Assembly: GCA_900469625.1 (NCBI GenBank)
Contig: UBXV01000027.1
Location: forward strand, 91,019 to 155,018
From: Hyphomicrobiales bacterium
Lineage (GTDB): Bacteria; Pseudomonadota; Alphaproteobacteria; Rhizobiales; Rhizobiaceae
Direction: 5' to 3'
Length of the DNA: 64,000 bases
Below the pieces are notes generated by a model. It did not search any database and had not been told where the DNA came from. It worked only from the letters and a program-made list of their open reading frames with translations. How positions within the stretch are numbered: position 1 is the stretch's first letter; each line of letters starts with the position of its first letter. The position numbers were made by a program, and so were the translations under genes. Shown here piece after piece: positions 8,316-15,932 of the stretch.

Positions 8316-9065
8316 CTAGCGTGGAAACGTTCCGACGACGGCGATCATCGGCCCCATCGGGAACAGCCGGTCGTGCCGGTTGATGTCGGGCGCGTAGAGA
8401 CTGGAGATCGTGCCGTCGAGAAAGAGCGCATTGGGGCAATCGAGTTCGTCACGAAAGAGCGTGGCGAAGTCGTGAAACCGCACCGGCCGTTTCGAGACGG
8501 CGAACACCACCTCGCCGGTTTTCGTCACGCCGACGCCGTTTCGGGTCTTCAGGCTGGTGCTGTCGGGCAGGAAGCGCGGATGCAGCGCGCCGTCGATCAC
8601 CAGCATCGGGCCGGACTGGGTGGCAAAGCGAGGGGTGATCCCGGCATCGCGATAGGCGTCCGCAGCCATCACGCCGGCCTTGCCGCCGTCGACATAGAAG
8701 ACGCCGTTCGGCAGCAGATGGAAATTGCCCCAGCCGGTGTTGGTGTTGAGCGGCGCCTGCTCGCGCCCCTCCTCGACATGCAGGCCCACCGGCGACAGGT
8801 CGTCGTGATACATGCCACCGTTCATGGCAAAGAGCATGTATTCGTCGCGGTGGCGCAGCTCCAGCGACAGCGCCCGGAACGAGCGGAAGGGAACGCCCGC
8901 CTGATCCTTGTTGTAAAGGCGGATGTCATTCTCCGCCGGGTCGACGGTGCAGGCGATGTAGTCCTGCCCGAGATGGCTGACATCGCGGCAGGCGCCGAGC
9001 GCCGGGCCGGCAAGTCCGGCGGAAAGAACGGCACCAACAAGAAAAGGCTTCGGAAACAGCGGCAT
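8316..9065 (-). CDS. secreted phosphodiester glycosidase-family protein (NAGPA/DUF2233-like)
   Basis: 249 residues with an N-terminal signal peptide (LVGAVLSAGLAGPALGA, cleavage before CRDVS). The mature part carries the family signatures FAMNGGMYHDDLSPVGLHVE, NFHLLPNGVFYVD, ATQSGPMLVIDG and CPNALFLDGTISSLYAP. These match the NAGPA / DUF2233 fold (PF09992), whose characterised members cleave N-acetylglucosamine-1-phosphodiester bonds or act on cell-surface glycans. ATG 9065 was chosen over an in-frame GTG at 9074. It precedes the ECF sigma/vWA pair on the same strand by about 100 bp, so it may belong to an envelope-stress theme. Substrate not known. Confidence 0.8.
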   Translation of the reverse strand: MPLFPKPFLVGAVLSAGLAGPALGACRDVSHLGQDYIACTVDPAENDIRLYNKDQAGVPFRSFRALSLELRHRDEYMLFAMNGGMYHDDLSPVGLHVEEGREQAPLNTNTGWGNFHLLPNGVFYVDGGKAGVMAADAYRDAGITPRFATQSGPMLVIDGALHPRFLPDSTSLKTRNGVGVTKTGEVVFAVSKRPVRFHDFATLFRDELDCPNALFLDGTISSLYAPDINRHDRLFPMGPMIAVVGTFPR

Positions 9066-9221
9066 GAAAAACACCCAATGGAATCAGTCGCCCAGCATCA
9101 TCCAGATTGCGGCGGTTCTGGCGCAGGCGCGAGGAAAAAGCGGATAGCATGGCGAAGCCTGCCTGCAAGGCCGGCGGCCAGGCAGGCGGATTATCACCAC
9201 CGCCGCCAACACCGCTGCGCC

Positions 9222-9395
9222 GTCAGTCTTCTCCCCTCACCCCTGTGCTCGTCACAGGGGTCCAGCCACGGCGCGTCTGCGCCGTGAAGGAACCCGCACT
9301 GCGCCGCATCAATAACTCAGTCGTCTGGTGCCGCAGACGCGGCACCGCTGGATCTCTGTGACGAGCACAGAGATGAGGGAGAGCAGAGGTCAGTG
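9222..9395. repeat. about 170-bp imperfect palindromic intergenic element
   Basis: The left arm (from 9222, containing CCCCTGTGCTCGTCACAGGGGTCCAGCC) is matched in inverted orientation by the right arm (to 9395, containing GGATCTCTGTGACGAGCACAGAGATGAGGG). Both arms carry their own small hairpins around GTGCTCGTCAC. The core holds a second inverted pair (GCGTCTGCGCCGTG / TGCCGCAGACGCGGCA). No gene; typical of a dispersed, non-autonomous rhizobial repeat. The remaining gap 9066-9502 shows nothing else. Confidence 0.7.
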
Positions 9396-9502
9396 CCATG
9401 GCCGCAACCGAATGTGGCTTGTCGGACGCCTGCGCCAATGCGGCGCCCCTCTTCCGGCGTGCGACGAATGCGAGCAGCATCACATCGCAACGCCCCCCGC
9501 AT

Positions 9503-10054
9503 TCACACCCCGGGGAGAAATCCGGCAATGCTGGCCAGCACGAAACAACCGGCGGCCGCGGCCAGGCCAAAGATCGCCGAAAGGCAGGCAAGGCCAGCAA
9601 CGCCACCACTGAGGTATGACTTGGGATCGCCGGGCAGGATCTCGCGCGACAATGTGGTCAGCAGACGCTTTTCCTGCAATGTGTAGCGCAGATTGCTCGC
9701 ATGTTTGCGGCCGAGCCGTTGCACCTCGCCGTAATTGTTGGCGATGGCAAAGAAGGTGGCGAGCAGCCCGATGCAGCTGACCACGAGCGCCGCCTTGCGT
9801 AGCAGGTCGATCGCCTGCGGCAGCAGATTGGCGCCCGTTCCGGAGGCCTCGAACAGCCCGCTGAAGCCGGCGATGCAGGCGGCAATCACGGCGGCATGGG
9901 CGCCGGCGATCGCCAGGAGGCGCTTGTACGCCTCGTCGAGAAGCTGCGAATTGGCGGCGTGAATGCTGTCCAGGCGCGAGACCTGCGCATCGACATCCTC
10001 GCGCGACAAGCGCGGGGGGAAGTTGCTCGGCGATACCACTGGACTGCGTGTCAT
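9503..10054 (-). CDS. hypothetical integral membrane protein, 183 residues
   Basis: Four hydrophobic segments: about residues 47-65 (LLAIAGAHAAVIAACIAGF), 85-105 (AALVVSCIGLLATFFAIA), then 148-166 and 168-180. The N-terminus is soluble and charged (LSREDVDAQVSRLDSIHAANSQLLDEAYKRL), with a probable amphipathic helix. I do not recognise a family. ATG 10054 is used. It lies alone between the repeat element and the ferredoxin-like gene. Function unknown. Confidence 0.6.
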   Translation of the reverse strand: MTRSPVVSPSNFPPRLSREDVDAQVSRLDSIHAANSQLLDEAYKRLLAIAGAHAAVIAACIAGFSGLFEASGTGANLLPQAIDLLRKAALVVSCIGLLATFFAIANNYGEVQRLGRKHASNLRYTLQEKRLLTTLSREILPGDPKSYLSGGVAGLACLSAIFGLAAAAGCFVLASIAGFLPGV

Positions 10055-10188
10055 GAGATGGCCTCCAACGCCACACTGTCCAAAACGATATAAATCCGGA
10101 AATTTTGCGTTTCCAGAAAAGCTCGAATTTTAGTCATTCCCGGTATTTGCACGCTGTTCTTCCACAGCTTGGCGTCGGTGGACGGCGC

Positions 10189-10893
10189 TTAGAGGTGCAG
10201 GGCGGCCATGTGAAAGTGTAGCTGATCGGGCGGATAGCGAAAGTCCTGACCAATGGGACAGGCATCGCGGGAAAGGCAAGCGTGTGTAAGGCAGCCGCGC
10301 CTGCCCGCCTCCGTCGCGAGATGGCCGCGACAGCGTCCGACATCGAAATGCAGCCGTTCGAGCGCGCCGGCGGGACAGGCGGAGACACAGGGCTTTTCCA
10401 CGCAACTGTCGCAAGGGTGCGCGGCCGATCGCGCGCCGCCCTCGGGCAAGGCGCTGTCGAAGGCCAGCGCGCCGCGATAGCCGTGCCAGAGCCCGAAGCG
10501 CGGATGAATGAGGATGCCCAATGGCGAAGGTCTGAGGCCCTCCGCCCGCATCGCCCATTGCTGGAATGGCTGCCAGGGCGGATCCGACGGGAAATAGGCC
10601 GTGGCTCCATGGGCACGAGCGATCTCGCCGATGACCACCTTTGACCAGTGGTCGAGCGGATCGGCGCCGCCGCGGTCCGGCGCGCTTTCACGCCAGCGCA
10701 CGAACGGCTGCCAGAGCGAACCGCCGATATTGCCGATCAACACCACGCCGGCCGCCGGGCGACCGTCTGCCAGAAGCGGCGCGGCGTCGTCGCGGGCGAA
10801 ATTCAGTGTTCCGCGCAAAAAAAGTCCGTGCGGCCCAAGAGCCGCACGGACGGTTTCAAGTCGAGTGTCCGCAGATGCGGAAGGCGCCGTCAT
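10189..10893 (-). CDS. ferredoxin-like 4Fe-4S protein downstream of mttB
   Basis: 234 residues. A C-terminal cysteine cluster, CDSCVEKPCVSACP, plus later cysteines in CRGHL, GCLTHACLSRDACP, is enough for one or two 4Fe-4S clusters. The pattern resembles the ferredoxin-like end of QueG-type proteins, but the B12-binding part of QueG is not evident. The N-terminal 130 residues (GLFLRGTLNF, VVLIGNIGGSLWQPF) form a separate domain I cannot name. The gene follows mttB on the same strand after a 107-bp gap, so an electron-transfer role in keeping the corrinoid protein reduced is plausible but is inference. Codons 14-28 form a terminator-like hairpin (listed separately), an odd feature for a coding region. 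Confidence 0.75.
   Translation of the reverse strand: MTAPSASADTRLETVRAALGPHGLFLRGTLNFARDDAAPLLADGRPAAGVVLIGNIGGSLWQPFVRWRESAPDRGGADPLDHWSKVVIGEIARAHGATAYFPSDPPWQPFQQWAMRAEGLRPSPLGILIHPRFGLWHGYRGALAFDSALPEGGARSAAHPCDSCVEKPCVSACPAGALERLHFDVGRCRGHLATEAGRRGCLTHACLSRDACPIGQDFRYPPDQLHFHMAALHL
10817..10851 (-). terminator. terminator-like hairpin inside the 5' end of the ferredoxin-like gene
   Basis: Minus-strand GTCCGTGCGGC pairs perfectly with GCCGCACGGAC over a 6-nt loop and is directly followed by T7, a textbook intrinsic terminator. It begins 42 nt after the start codon of the 10189-10893 gene and 150 bp after the mttB stop. It could end the mttB transcript or act as a translation-sensitive attenuator of the ferredoxin-like gene. 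Confidence 0.75.
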
Positions 10894-11000
10894 TTCGGTT
10901 TCGGCCCCTGTAGATCGTAATGCGGGCGCCAGACCTCCTTCTGGATCATGTCAGCCACCTGCGCCGCGCCGCCTTGCTCCCTGGCTCTCTCGGGACCCTT

Positions 11001-12575
11001 TCAGGTGAAAGCGTCGGGCATCGAATTCTTGCGCTGGTCGATGAAGGCCTTGAGCGCATCATCGATCGCAGGATCGAGGTAAGGCGCCTCGTAGTGTTCC
11101 AGCCAGCTGCGGCAAAGCGCATTGGCGCGCTGCTCGATGCGCTTTTCGCCTTCCACTTCCCACTGTTCGTAGGAATTGTTGTCGGCCAGCGGCGAGCGGT
11201 AGAACGCGGTCTGGAAATGGGCCTGGGTATGGGCGCAGCCTAGATAATGGCTGCCGGGGCCCACTTCGCGGATGGCGTCCAGCGCCTGCGCATCCTCGGA
11301 GAGATCGATGCCTTCGGCCATCTTCTGCATCATGCCGAGCTGGTCCTGGTCGATCATGAACTTCTCGTAGGACGAGATCAGACCGCCCTCGAGCCAGCCG
11401 GCCGCATGCAGCACGAAGTTGGTACCGGCAAGCAGCGTCATGTTGAGCGTATTGGCCGATTCGTGCGCCGCCTGGGCGTCCGGAACCTTGGAGCCGCAGA
11501 GCGACCCGCCGGTGCGGAACGGCAGCTTCAGACGTCGGGCGAGCTGGGCCGCACCATAGGAGACCAGCGACGGTTCCGGCGTGCCGAAGGTGGGCGCTCC
11601 CGACTGCATCGAGATCGAGGCGGCGAACGTGCCGAACAGCACCGGCGCGCCCTTGCGGATCAGCTGGGTGAAGGAGGCACCGGCCAGCACTTCGGCCAGA
11701 ATCTGTGTCAGCGTGCCGGCCACCGTCACCGGGCTCATGGCGCCCGACAGGATGAACGGCGAGAGCACACAGGCCTGGTTGTGGCGCGCATAGACCTTGA
11801 GCGCGCCGACCATGGTCTCGTCGAAAACCATCGGCGAGTTGGCGTTGATGAGATTCAAGGTAACGCAGTTGTTTTCGACGAACTCGTCGCCGAAGACGAT
11901 CTTGGCCATGGCGATGGTGTCTTCGGCGCGCTCGGGCGCGGTCACCGAGCCCATGAACGGCTTGTCGGAATATTTGATGTGGCTGTAGACCATGTCGAGG
12001 TGACGCTTGTTCACCGGAATGTCCACGGGTTCGCAGACGGTGCCGCCGGACGAATGCATCGACGGCGCCATGTAGGCGAGCTTCACGAAATTGCGGAAGT
12101 CCTCGATCGTTGCGTAGCGCCGGACACCTTCGAGGTCGCGCACGAAGGGCGGGCCGTAGACCGGCGCGAAGATCGTCGCCTTGCCGCCGACCTGCGCGCT
12201 GCGGGCCGGATTGCGGGCATGCCAGGTAAATTCAGACGGCGCGGTCTTCAGGAGTTCGCGGCAAAGGCCCTTGGGAAAGTGAACGCGCTGGCCGCGCACG
12301 TCGGCGCCGGCCTGCTTCCAGAGCTCCAGCGCCTCGGCGTCGTCGCGGAATTCGATGCCGATTTCCTCGAGGATCGTATCGGCGTTGCGTTCGATCAGCT
12401 GGAGGCCTTCCTCGTCGAGGACCTCGTATTCCCTGATCTTGCGCTGGATATAGGGCAGAGATGGCCCCGGTCCGCCGCCGGTGCGCGAGGCACGCCGCGC
12501 TGCCGCTCCCCGCCCCTCGCCACGCGAGCGGCGACCGCCACCCTCAACCGCGTCCTGTTCTGTCACGTCGCTCAT
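11001..12575 (-). CDS. trimethylamine methyltransferase (MttB) superfamily protein, non-pyrrolysine type
   Basis: 524-residue TIM-barrel methyltransferase of the MttB superfamily (PF06253). Members transfer a methyl group from a tertiary or quaternary amine to the Co(I) of a partner corrinoid protein. Landmarks are FAPVYGPPFVRDLEGVRRY, SGAMSPVTVAGTLTQILAEVLAG, GAPTFGTPEPSLVSYGAAQLARRL and GSHYLGCAHTQAHF. The frame is open throughout with no in-frame TAG, so the pyrrolysine of true trimethylamine MttB is absent; such members include glycine betaine, proline betaine and carnitine demethylases. ATG 12575 follows GGGAGAGGA. The extra basic, Gly-rich N-terminus (about residues 10-37) is unusual. 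It is divergent from the corrinoid protein gene, sharing a 335-bp control region. Substrate unknown. Confidence 0.9.
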   Translation of the reverse strand: MSDVTEQDAVEGGGRRSRGEGRGAAARRASRTGGGPGPSLPYIQRKIREYEVLDEEGLQLIERNADTILEEIGIEFRDDAEALELWKQAGADVRGQRVHFPKGLCRELLKTAPSEFTWHARNPARSAQVGGKATIFAPVYGPPFVRDLEGVRRYATIEDFRNFVKLAYMAPSMHSSGGTVCEPVDIPVNKRHLDMVYSHIKYSDKPFMGSVTAPERAEDTIAMAKIVFGDEFVENNCVTLNLINANSPMVFDETMVGALKVYARHNQACVLSPFILSGAMSPVTVAGTLTQILAEVLAGASFTQLIRKGAPVLFGTFAASISMQSGAPTFGTPEPSLVSYGAAQLARRLKLPFRTGGSLCGSKVPDAQAAHESANTLNMTLLAGTNFVLHAAGWLEGGLISSYEKFMIDQDQLGMMQKMAEGIDLSEDAQALDAIREVGPGSHYLGCAHTQAHFQTAFYRSPLADNNSYEQWEVEGEKRIEQRANALCRSWLEHYEAPYLDPAIDDALKAFIDQRKNSMPDAFT

Positions 12576-12670
12576 GTACTCATTCCTCTCCCGCGCATTT
12601 CGATATCCTGCGCCTTCAAGCACCGATTGGCCCTCATGCTACCAAGCCGCAGGGACTGTACGGGTCTCAA

Positions 12671-12689
12671 TGCGCCAACGAGTGGCGCA
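12671..12689. promoter_or_regulatory. inverted repeat between mttB and the corrinoid protein gene, candidate operator
   Basis: TGCGCCA and TGGCGCA form a perfect 7-bp inverted repeat around 5 nt (acgag), about mid-way in the divergent control region 12576-12910. The T-N17-A outer spacing and symmetry would suit a dimeric regulator. The same region has two GAATATAT direct repeats at about 12739 and 12760, and it holds no other gene. The regulator is unknown. Confidence 0.5.
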
Positions 12690-12910
12690 ACTCGAACACT
12701 GCCGACTGCGTCATTGCCGGCCAAAAACCGCATGGCGCGAATATATTGTTTTTGTTAAGAATATATAGGCCCCGAAAGAAGCGGCTCTCCGTCGCTTTTT
12801 GCCATATGCGACGTCGCTTTCGAAAACAGATTTTTACAGGTCGCCCGCTATTGATTGTTGAACGTGCCCGGATTTTTGCCCGGCCGTGCCAGGAACCGAG
12901 GAACCCTACT

Positions 12911-13609
12911 ATGGCAGACGATGAAATCATTCTGGAGGACCTTTCCGACGAGGAACTCGTGCAGCAGATGCATGACGACCTCTATGACGGCCTCAAGGAA
13001 GAGATCGAGGACGGCACCAACATCCTGCTCAAGCGCGGTTGGACGCCCTACGACGTCCTGACCCAGGCACTGGTCGAAGGCATGCGCATCGTCGGCGTCG
13101 ACTTCCGCGATGGCATCCTGTTCGTGCCGGAAGTTCTGCTGTCGGCCAATGCGATGAAGGCTGGCATGTTCATCCTGCGGCCGCTTCTGGCCGAAACCGG
13201 CGCGCCGAAGCTCGGCAAGATGGTGATCGGTACCGTCAAGGGCGACATTCACGACATCGGCAAGAATCTCGTCGGCATGATGATGGAAGGCGCCGGCTTC
13301 GACGTCGTCGACCTCGGCATCAACAATCCGGTCGAGAACTACCTCGAAGCGATCGAGCGCGAGCAGCCTGACATCCTCGGCATGTCGGCACTGCTGACCA
13401 CCACCATGCCCTACATGAAGGTCGTCATCGATACCTTGAAGGAAAAGGGATTGCGTGACGACTATGTCGTGCTGGTCGGCGGCGCGCCGCTCAACGAGGA
13501 GTTTGGCAAGGCCGTCGGCGCCGACGCCTATTGCCGCGACGCGGCCATCGCCGTGGAGACGGCTAAGGATTTCATGAAGCGCAAGCACAACCTGCTCGCT
13601 GCCGGCTGA
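12911..13609 (+). CDS. corrinoid (B12-binding) methyl-carrier protein, MtbC/MttC family
   Basis: 232-residue two-domain corrinoid protein. A four-helix cap domain (residues 10-95; PEVLLSANAMKAGMFILRPLL) precedes the Rossmann-like B12-binding domain. The signature GDIHDIGKNLV has His114 as the lower cobalt ligand, GMSALLTT (157-164) and VGGAPLNEEF (189-198) complete the nucleotide-tail pocket. It would carry the methyl group between the MttB-type enzyme and the tetrahydrofolate methyltransferase. ATG 12911 has CCGAGGAA upstream. It is divergent from mttB and followed by a strong terminator. The acidic N-terminus (DDEIILEDLSDEEL) is usual for this family. Confidence 0.92.
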   Translation: MADDEIILEDLSDEELVQQMHDDLYDGLKEEIEDGTNILLKRGWTPYDVLTQALVEGMRIVGVDFRDGILFVPEVLLSANAMKAGMFILRPLLAETGAPKLGKMVIGTVKGDIHDIGKNLVGMMMEGAGFDVVDLGINNPVENYLEAIEREQPDILGMSALLTTTMPYMKVVIDTLKEKGLRDDYVVLVGGAPLNEEFGKAVGADAYCRDAAIAVETAKDFMKRKHNLLAAG

Positions 13610-13627
13610 GCCGGTTTGAAAACCATG

Positions 13628-13667
13628 AAAGCCGGCCGCAGCGACGATGTCTGTGGCCGGCTTTTTT
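13628..13667 (+). terminator. intrinsic terminator after the corrinoid protein gene
   Basis: AAAGCCGGCC and GGCCGGCTTT form a 10-bp stem with a 17-nt loop and a T6 tail, 19 nt after the stop codon. Confidence 0.88.
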
Positions 13668-13682
13668 CATTTGCGAAGGACG

Positions 13683-13841
13683 TCAGTTGGCGGCGTTCGC
13701 CACCTTCTTGCCGGCCGACTGTGTCGCGTTGACAGTGTTTGCGGTATCCTGCCCCATGCCGCGAATGGTGTTGCCGCAGGCGCTGAGCGTGGTCAGTGCA
13801 ATAAGGATGACACTGACGGTCGCAAGGGTTTGAGCTTTCAT
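13683..13841 (-). CDS. entericidin EcnA/B-family small lipoprotein
   Basis: 52-residue peptide, too short for most gene finders. It has a lipoprotein signal peptide ending in the lipobox LSAC (residues 19-22), followed by GNTIRGMGQDTANTVNAT and an Ala/Lys-rich tail. This is the entericidin pattern (PF08085), CGNT.rG.G.D. Entericidins are small cell-envelope lipoproteins that respond to stress; the rhizobial ones are of unknown role. It is convergent with the corrinoid protein gene and divergent from the DUF1638 gene. Confidence 0.85.
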   Translation of the reverse strand: MKAQTLATVSVILIALTTLSACGNTIRGMGQDTANTVNATQSAGKKVANAAN

Positions 13842-13879
13842 GGCCAGCTTCCTTCACATTGGTGGGTAGTGGGATCGAG

Positions 13880-14500
13880 ATGGAAAATGTATCGCGCACT
13901 ATAGAACGCACGACGCCGGAAAAAGTTCACGTCATCGGTTGCGGCGCGATCGCGCGCGAAATTCTCGCTGTATGCCAGGCAAACCGGCTCGACCATGTCG
14001 ACCTTAGCTGTCTTCCCGCCATCTGGCACAATACCCCCGACCGGATCACCCCCGGCGTGCGCGAGGCGATCGCCACGGCGCGCCAGCGGGGTTTCGAGCG
14101 CATCTTCGTTGCCTATGCCGATTGCGGAACCGGCGGCCACCTCGACCGGCTGTGCGAAGAGGAAGGTGTCGAGCGCATCCCCGGCCCGCACTGTTATTCC
14201 TTCTTTGCCGGCAACGAGGCCTTTGCCAGCCGCTGGGACGACGATCTCACCGCCTTCTTCCTCACCGACTTTCTCGCCCGCCAGTTCGAGGCCTTCGTGA
14301 TCGAGCCTCTTGGCCTGAAACGGCATCCGGAGCTCAGGGACATGTATTTCGGCCACTACCGCAAGCTCGTCTACCTCTCGCAGCAGGAGGACGAGGCGCT
14401 GAAGGCCAAGGCGAAGGAAGCGGCCGATTACCTCGGCCTCGAATACGAATACCGCTTCACCGGCTATGGCGACCTGACGACATCGCTCCTGAGCGCCTGA
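13880..14500 (+). CDS. DUF1638 domain protein associated with corrinoid methyltransferases
   Basis: 206 residues, cytoplasmic, matching DUF1638 (PF07796): VHVIGCGAIAREIL at the N-terminus, FVAYADCGTGGHLDRLCEEEGVERIPGPHCYSFFAG in the middle, and YLSQQEDEALKAKAKEAADYLGLEYEYRFTGYG at the end. The conserved cysteines (in GCG, DCGTGG, HCYSF) suggest metal or cofactor binding. DUF1638 genes are often found beside corrinoid methyltransferase genes in methanogens and bacteria, as here next to the MtbC-like gene. ATG 13880 was chosen over an upstream TTG at 13859. Molecular role unknown. Confidence 0.82.
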   Translation: MENVSRTIERTTPEKVHVIGCGAIAREILAVCQANRLDHVDLSCLPAIWHNTPDRITPGVREAIATARQRGFERIFVAYADCGTGGHLDRLCEEEGVERIPGPHCYSFFAGNEAFASRWDDDLTAFFLTDFLARQFEAFVIEPLGLKRHPELRDMYFGHYRKLVYLSQQEDEALKAKAKEAADYLGLEYEYRFTGYGDLTTSLLSA

Positions 14501-14535
14501 TCCAAAGAGAGGCCGGTCCGCATCTGGGCTCACTC

Positions 14536-14600
14536 CATTGCGAGGGTCTGGCATTGCGAGGGTCTGGCATTGTGGAGGGTCCGGCATTGTGGGGGTCGGG
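14536..14600. repeat. four tandem 16-17-bp repeats
   Basis: Units start at 14536, 14552, 14568 and 14585. The first two are identical (CATTGCGAGGGTCTGG); the last two are diverged (CATTGTGGAGGGTCCGG and similar). No coding signal. Confidence 0.8.
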
Positions 14601-14639
14601 GCAATCCGATGCCCGCAGGCAGCGCGCTGGTGTCGCGCG

Positions 14640-14832
14640 GCAATCACCACGCCGGTTGCCGTCATCGCGCTGCCGGCCACGCGGTCCAGCGCGCGCAAGG
14701 CGAGCCCGCAGGCAGGCACCGGCCGATGCCCCGGCGGATACCCGTCGAAAGCACAGCAAACGTCGCCGTACCCGGCGTGAGCACGGCCAGCAACAGCGCC
14801 AGCACGCGCGTGAAGAAGGCAGCAACGGTCAT
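14640..14832 (-). pseudogene. remnant of a LysE-family amino-acid exporter gene with an internal deletion
   Basis: From ATG 14832 the minus strand encodes an N-terminal LysE-like start (hydrophobic, with LTPGTATFAVLSTGIRRG matching the family's TPGP-x-x-x...G...G motif). The frame then runs into noise and stops. A shifted frame from about 14720 to 14650 encodes LRALDRVAGSAMTATGVVIA, the typical LysE C-terminal RxxDRxxGxxMxxxGxxL helix. About 150 residues between the two ends are missing and the frames differ, so the gene is dead. The AT-rich stretch 14870-15120 upstream has no gene. Confidence 0.65.
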
Positions 14833-15099
14833 CGCGACAATCCGGCCAAAATGTCTTCCCGCCGAGTTTATTTCCGATAACATCCGGAATGCGACGGCTT
14901 GATCAGTCAAAATCACATAATAAAAACATCAACCAACAAATATTGTCGACAAATATCAAAATCAACGAAAGCCTTATTCCCGATAAAACCGCAATATAAA
15001 CCGGCAATTACGTGCACTATCCGCGTCTCTTTCTCGTCATTTAGGAGATAGGATTTCGACATTCACGATCTTATTCTGAAGAGATCGCAATATTGTTTG

Positions 15100-15124
15100 G
15101 GAACAAATGACCTGTCCTCCCGTT
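15100..15124 (+). promoter_or_regulatory. candidate EcfG/RpoE2 general-stress promoter
   Basis: GGAAC (15100-15104), 16 nt, then CGTT, matching the alphaproteobacterial EcfG consensus GGAAC-N16/17-CGTT. It is about 90 nt before the 15214 gene and heads a run of small genes ending in a DUF892 stress-type gene. Confidence 0.55.
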
Positions 15125-15213
15125 TAACAACCACAGAATAACCTATCTGACGCTTCCTCCGCCGACTGACAATCGCCGTCGTTGCGCCGAGATCTGATAC
15201 GCGGGAGCGTCCT

Positions 15214-15438
15214 ATGACCAGACATATCAAGTACGAAAATGAAGCCCTGCTTCGCGGCTGGGATGCAGTCTACGATCTGGAGGAGTTCATTCGCGCCTAT
15301 CGGCTGCCGCCGCTTGCCGCGCGGGAGATTTTTGTAAAGGCCGGCCCCCGCAGGCTCGACCTTGCCATCGCAATGGATGCGAGAGACCTGATCGCAGGGC
15401 GCCATGGCGCCGGTAACGCATTTATGTCCGCGCCTTGA
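15214..15438 (+). CDS. hypothetical protein, 74 residues
   Basis: Small soluble protein. ATG 15214 follows GGGAGCG, and an EcfG-like promoter lies upstream. The composition (KYENEALLRGWDAVYDLEEFIRAYRLPPLAAREIFVK) suggests two helices. I recognise no family. First of four same-strand small genes; function unknown, a general-stress role is inferred from the promoter only. Confidence 0.55.
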   Translation: MTRHIKYENEALLRGWDAVYDLEEFIRAYRLPPLAAREIFVKAGPRRLDLAIAMDARDLIAGRHGAGNAFMSAP

Positions 15439-15554
15439 AGGAAGCCTGTTGTACCACTTTGTGATTGCGCGCAGGGTACTCTGTCGACAGCGATTGAAGC
15501 GGGCGCTGTTGCGAACGGGTCTATGTGCCTGTGCCCCAACCAAAGGAGGACGCG

Positions 15555-15869
15555 TTGTCTTCCAGCCATCCAGAACATTATCTTGATTCCGACGACCTGA
15601 ACCTCCTGGTCGAGGTGCTGACAACTGCGGGCTTTTACGGAACGACAGCAAACGCCGATCTCGATGGGCGGCTTGCTGCCGCGCGCTTTCTCATGACCGC
15701 GCTCGAAAACGGCATCGCCACGAGAGACATGCTGGCTGCAGCCCTGGTCGAGCGCGGCAATGCGTCGGCAGGCGAACATCATACGCCTCAACAGACGAAA
15801 GCCGAGGCGATTGACCGATGGGATGACGAAGGCGGTGCTGCCTCTGGCGCAGCCGCGAAGTCTCCTTGA
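15555..15869 (+). CDS. hypothetical protein, 104 residues, TTG start
   Basis: Start is best placed at TTG 15555 because AAAGGAGG stands 6 nt upstream; a GTG at 15525 lacks such a site and would contain it. The product has a helical core, DSDDLNLLVEVLTTAGFYG..., RLAAARFLMTALENGIATRDMLAAALVERG, and a polar tail. No family recognised. Same strand as neighbours at 15214 and 15933. Confidence 0.6.
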   Translation: MSSSHPEHYLDSDDLNLLVEVLTTAGFYGTTANADLDGRLAAARFLMTALENGIATRDMLAAALVERGNASAGEHHTPQQTKAEAIDRWDDEGGAASGAAAKSP

Positions 15870-15932
15870 CCGCCAGCTCGATCGGCAAGGCTTAGCAGGC
15901 GGCCCCTCCACTGTTCCAAACAGGAGACTTCG

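Noticed and set aside
10189..10893. QueG epoxyqueuosine reductase
   Set aside because: The Fe-S cysteine pattern is similar, but length is too short and the cobalamin-binding part of QueG is not seen.
11001..12575. MttB as a pyrrolysine-containing trimethylamine methyltransferase
   Set aside because: The frame is open over the full length with no in-frame TAG, and no pyrrolysine genes are seen; it is the non-Pyl subtype.
14536..14600. Tandem repeats as a CRISPR array
   Set aside because: Units are adjacent with no spacers and are too short; same for 5383-5433. No cas genes are seen.
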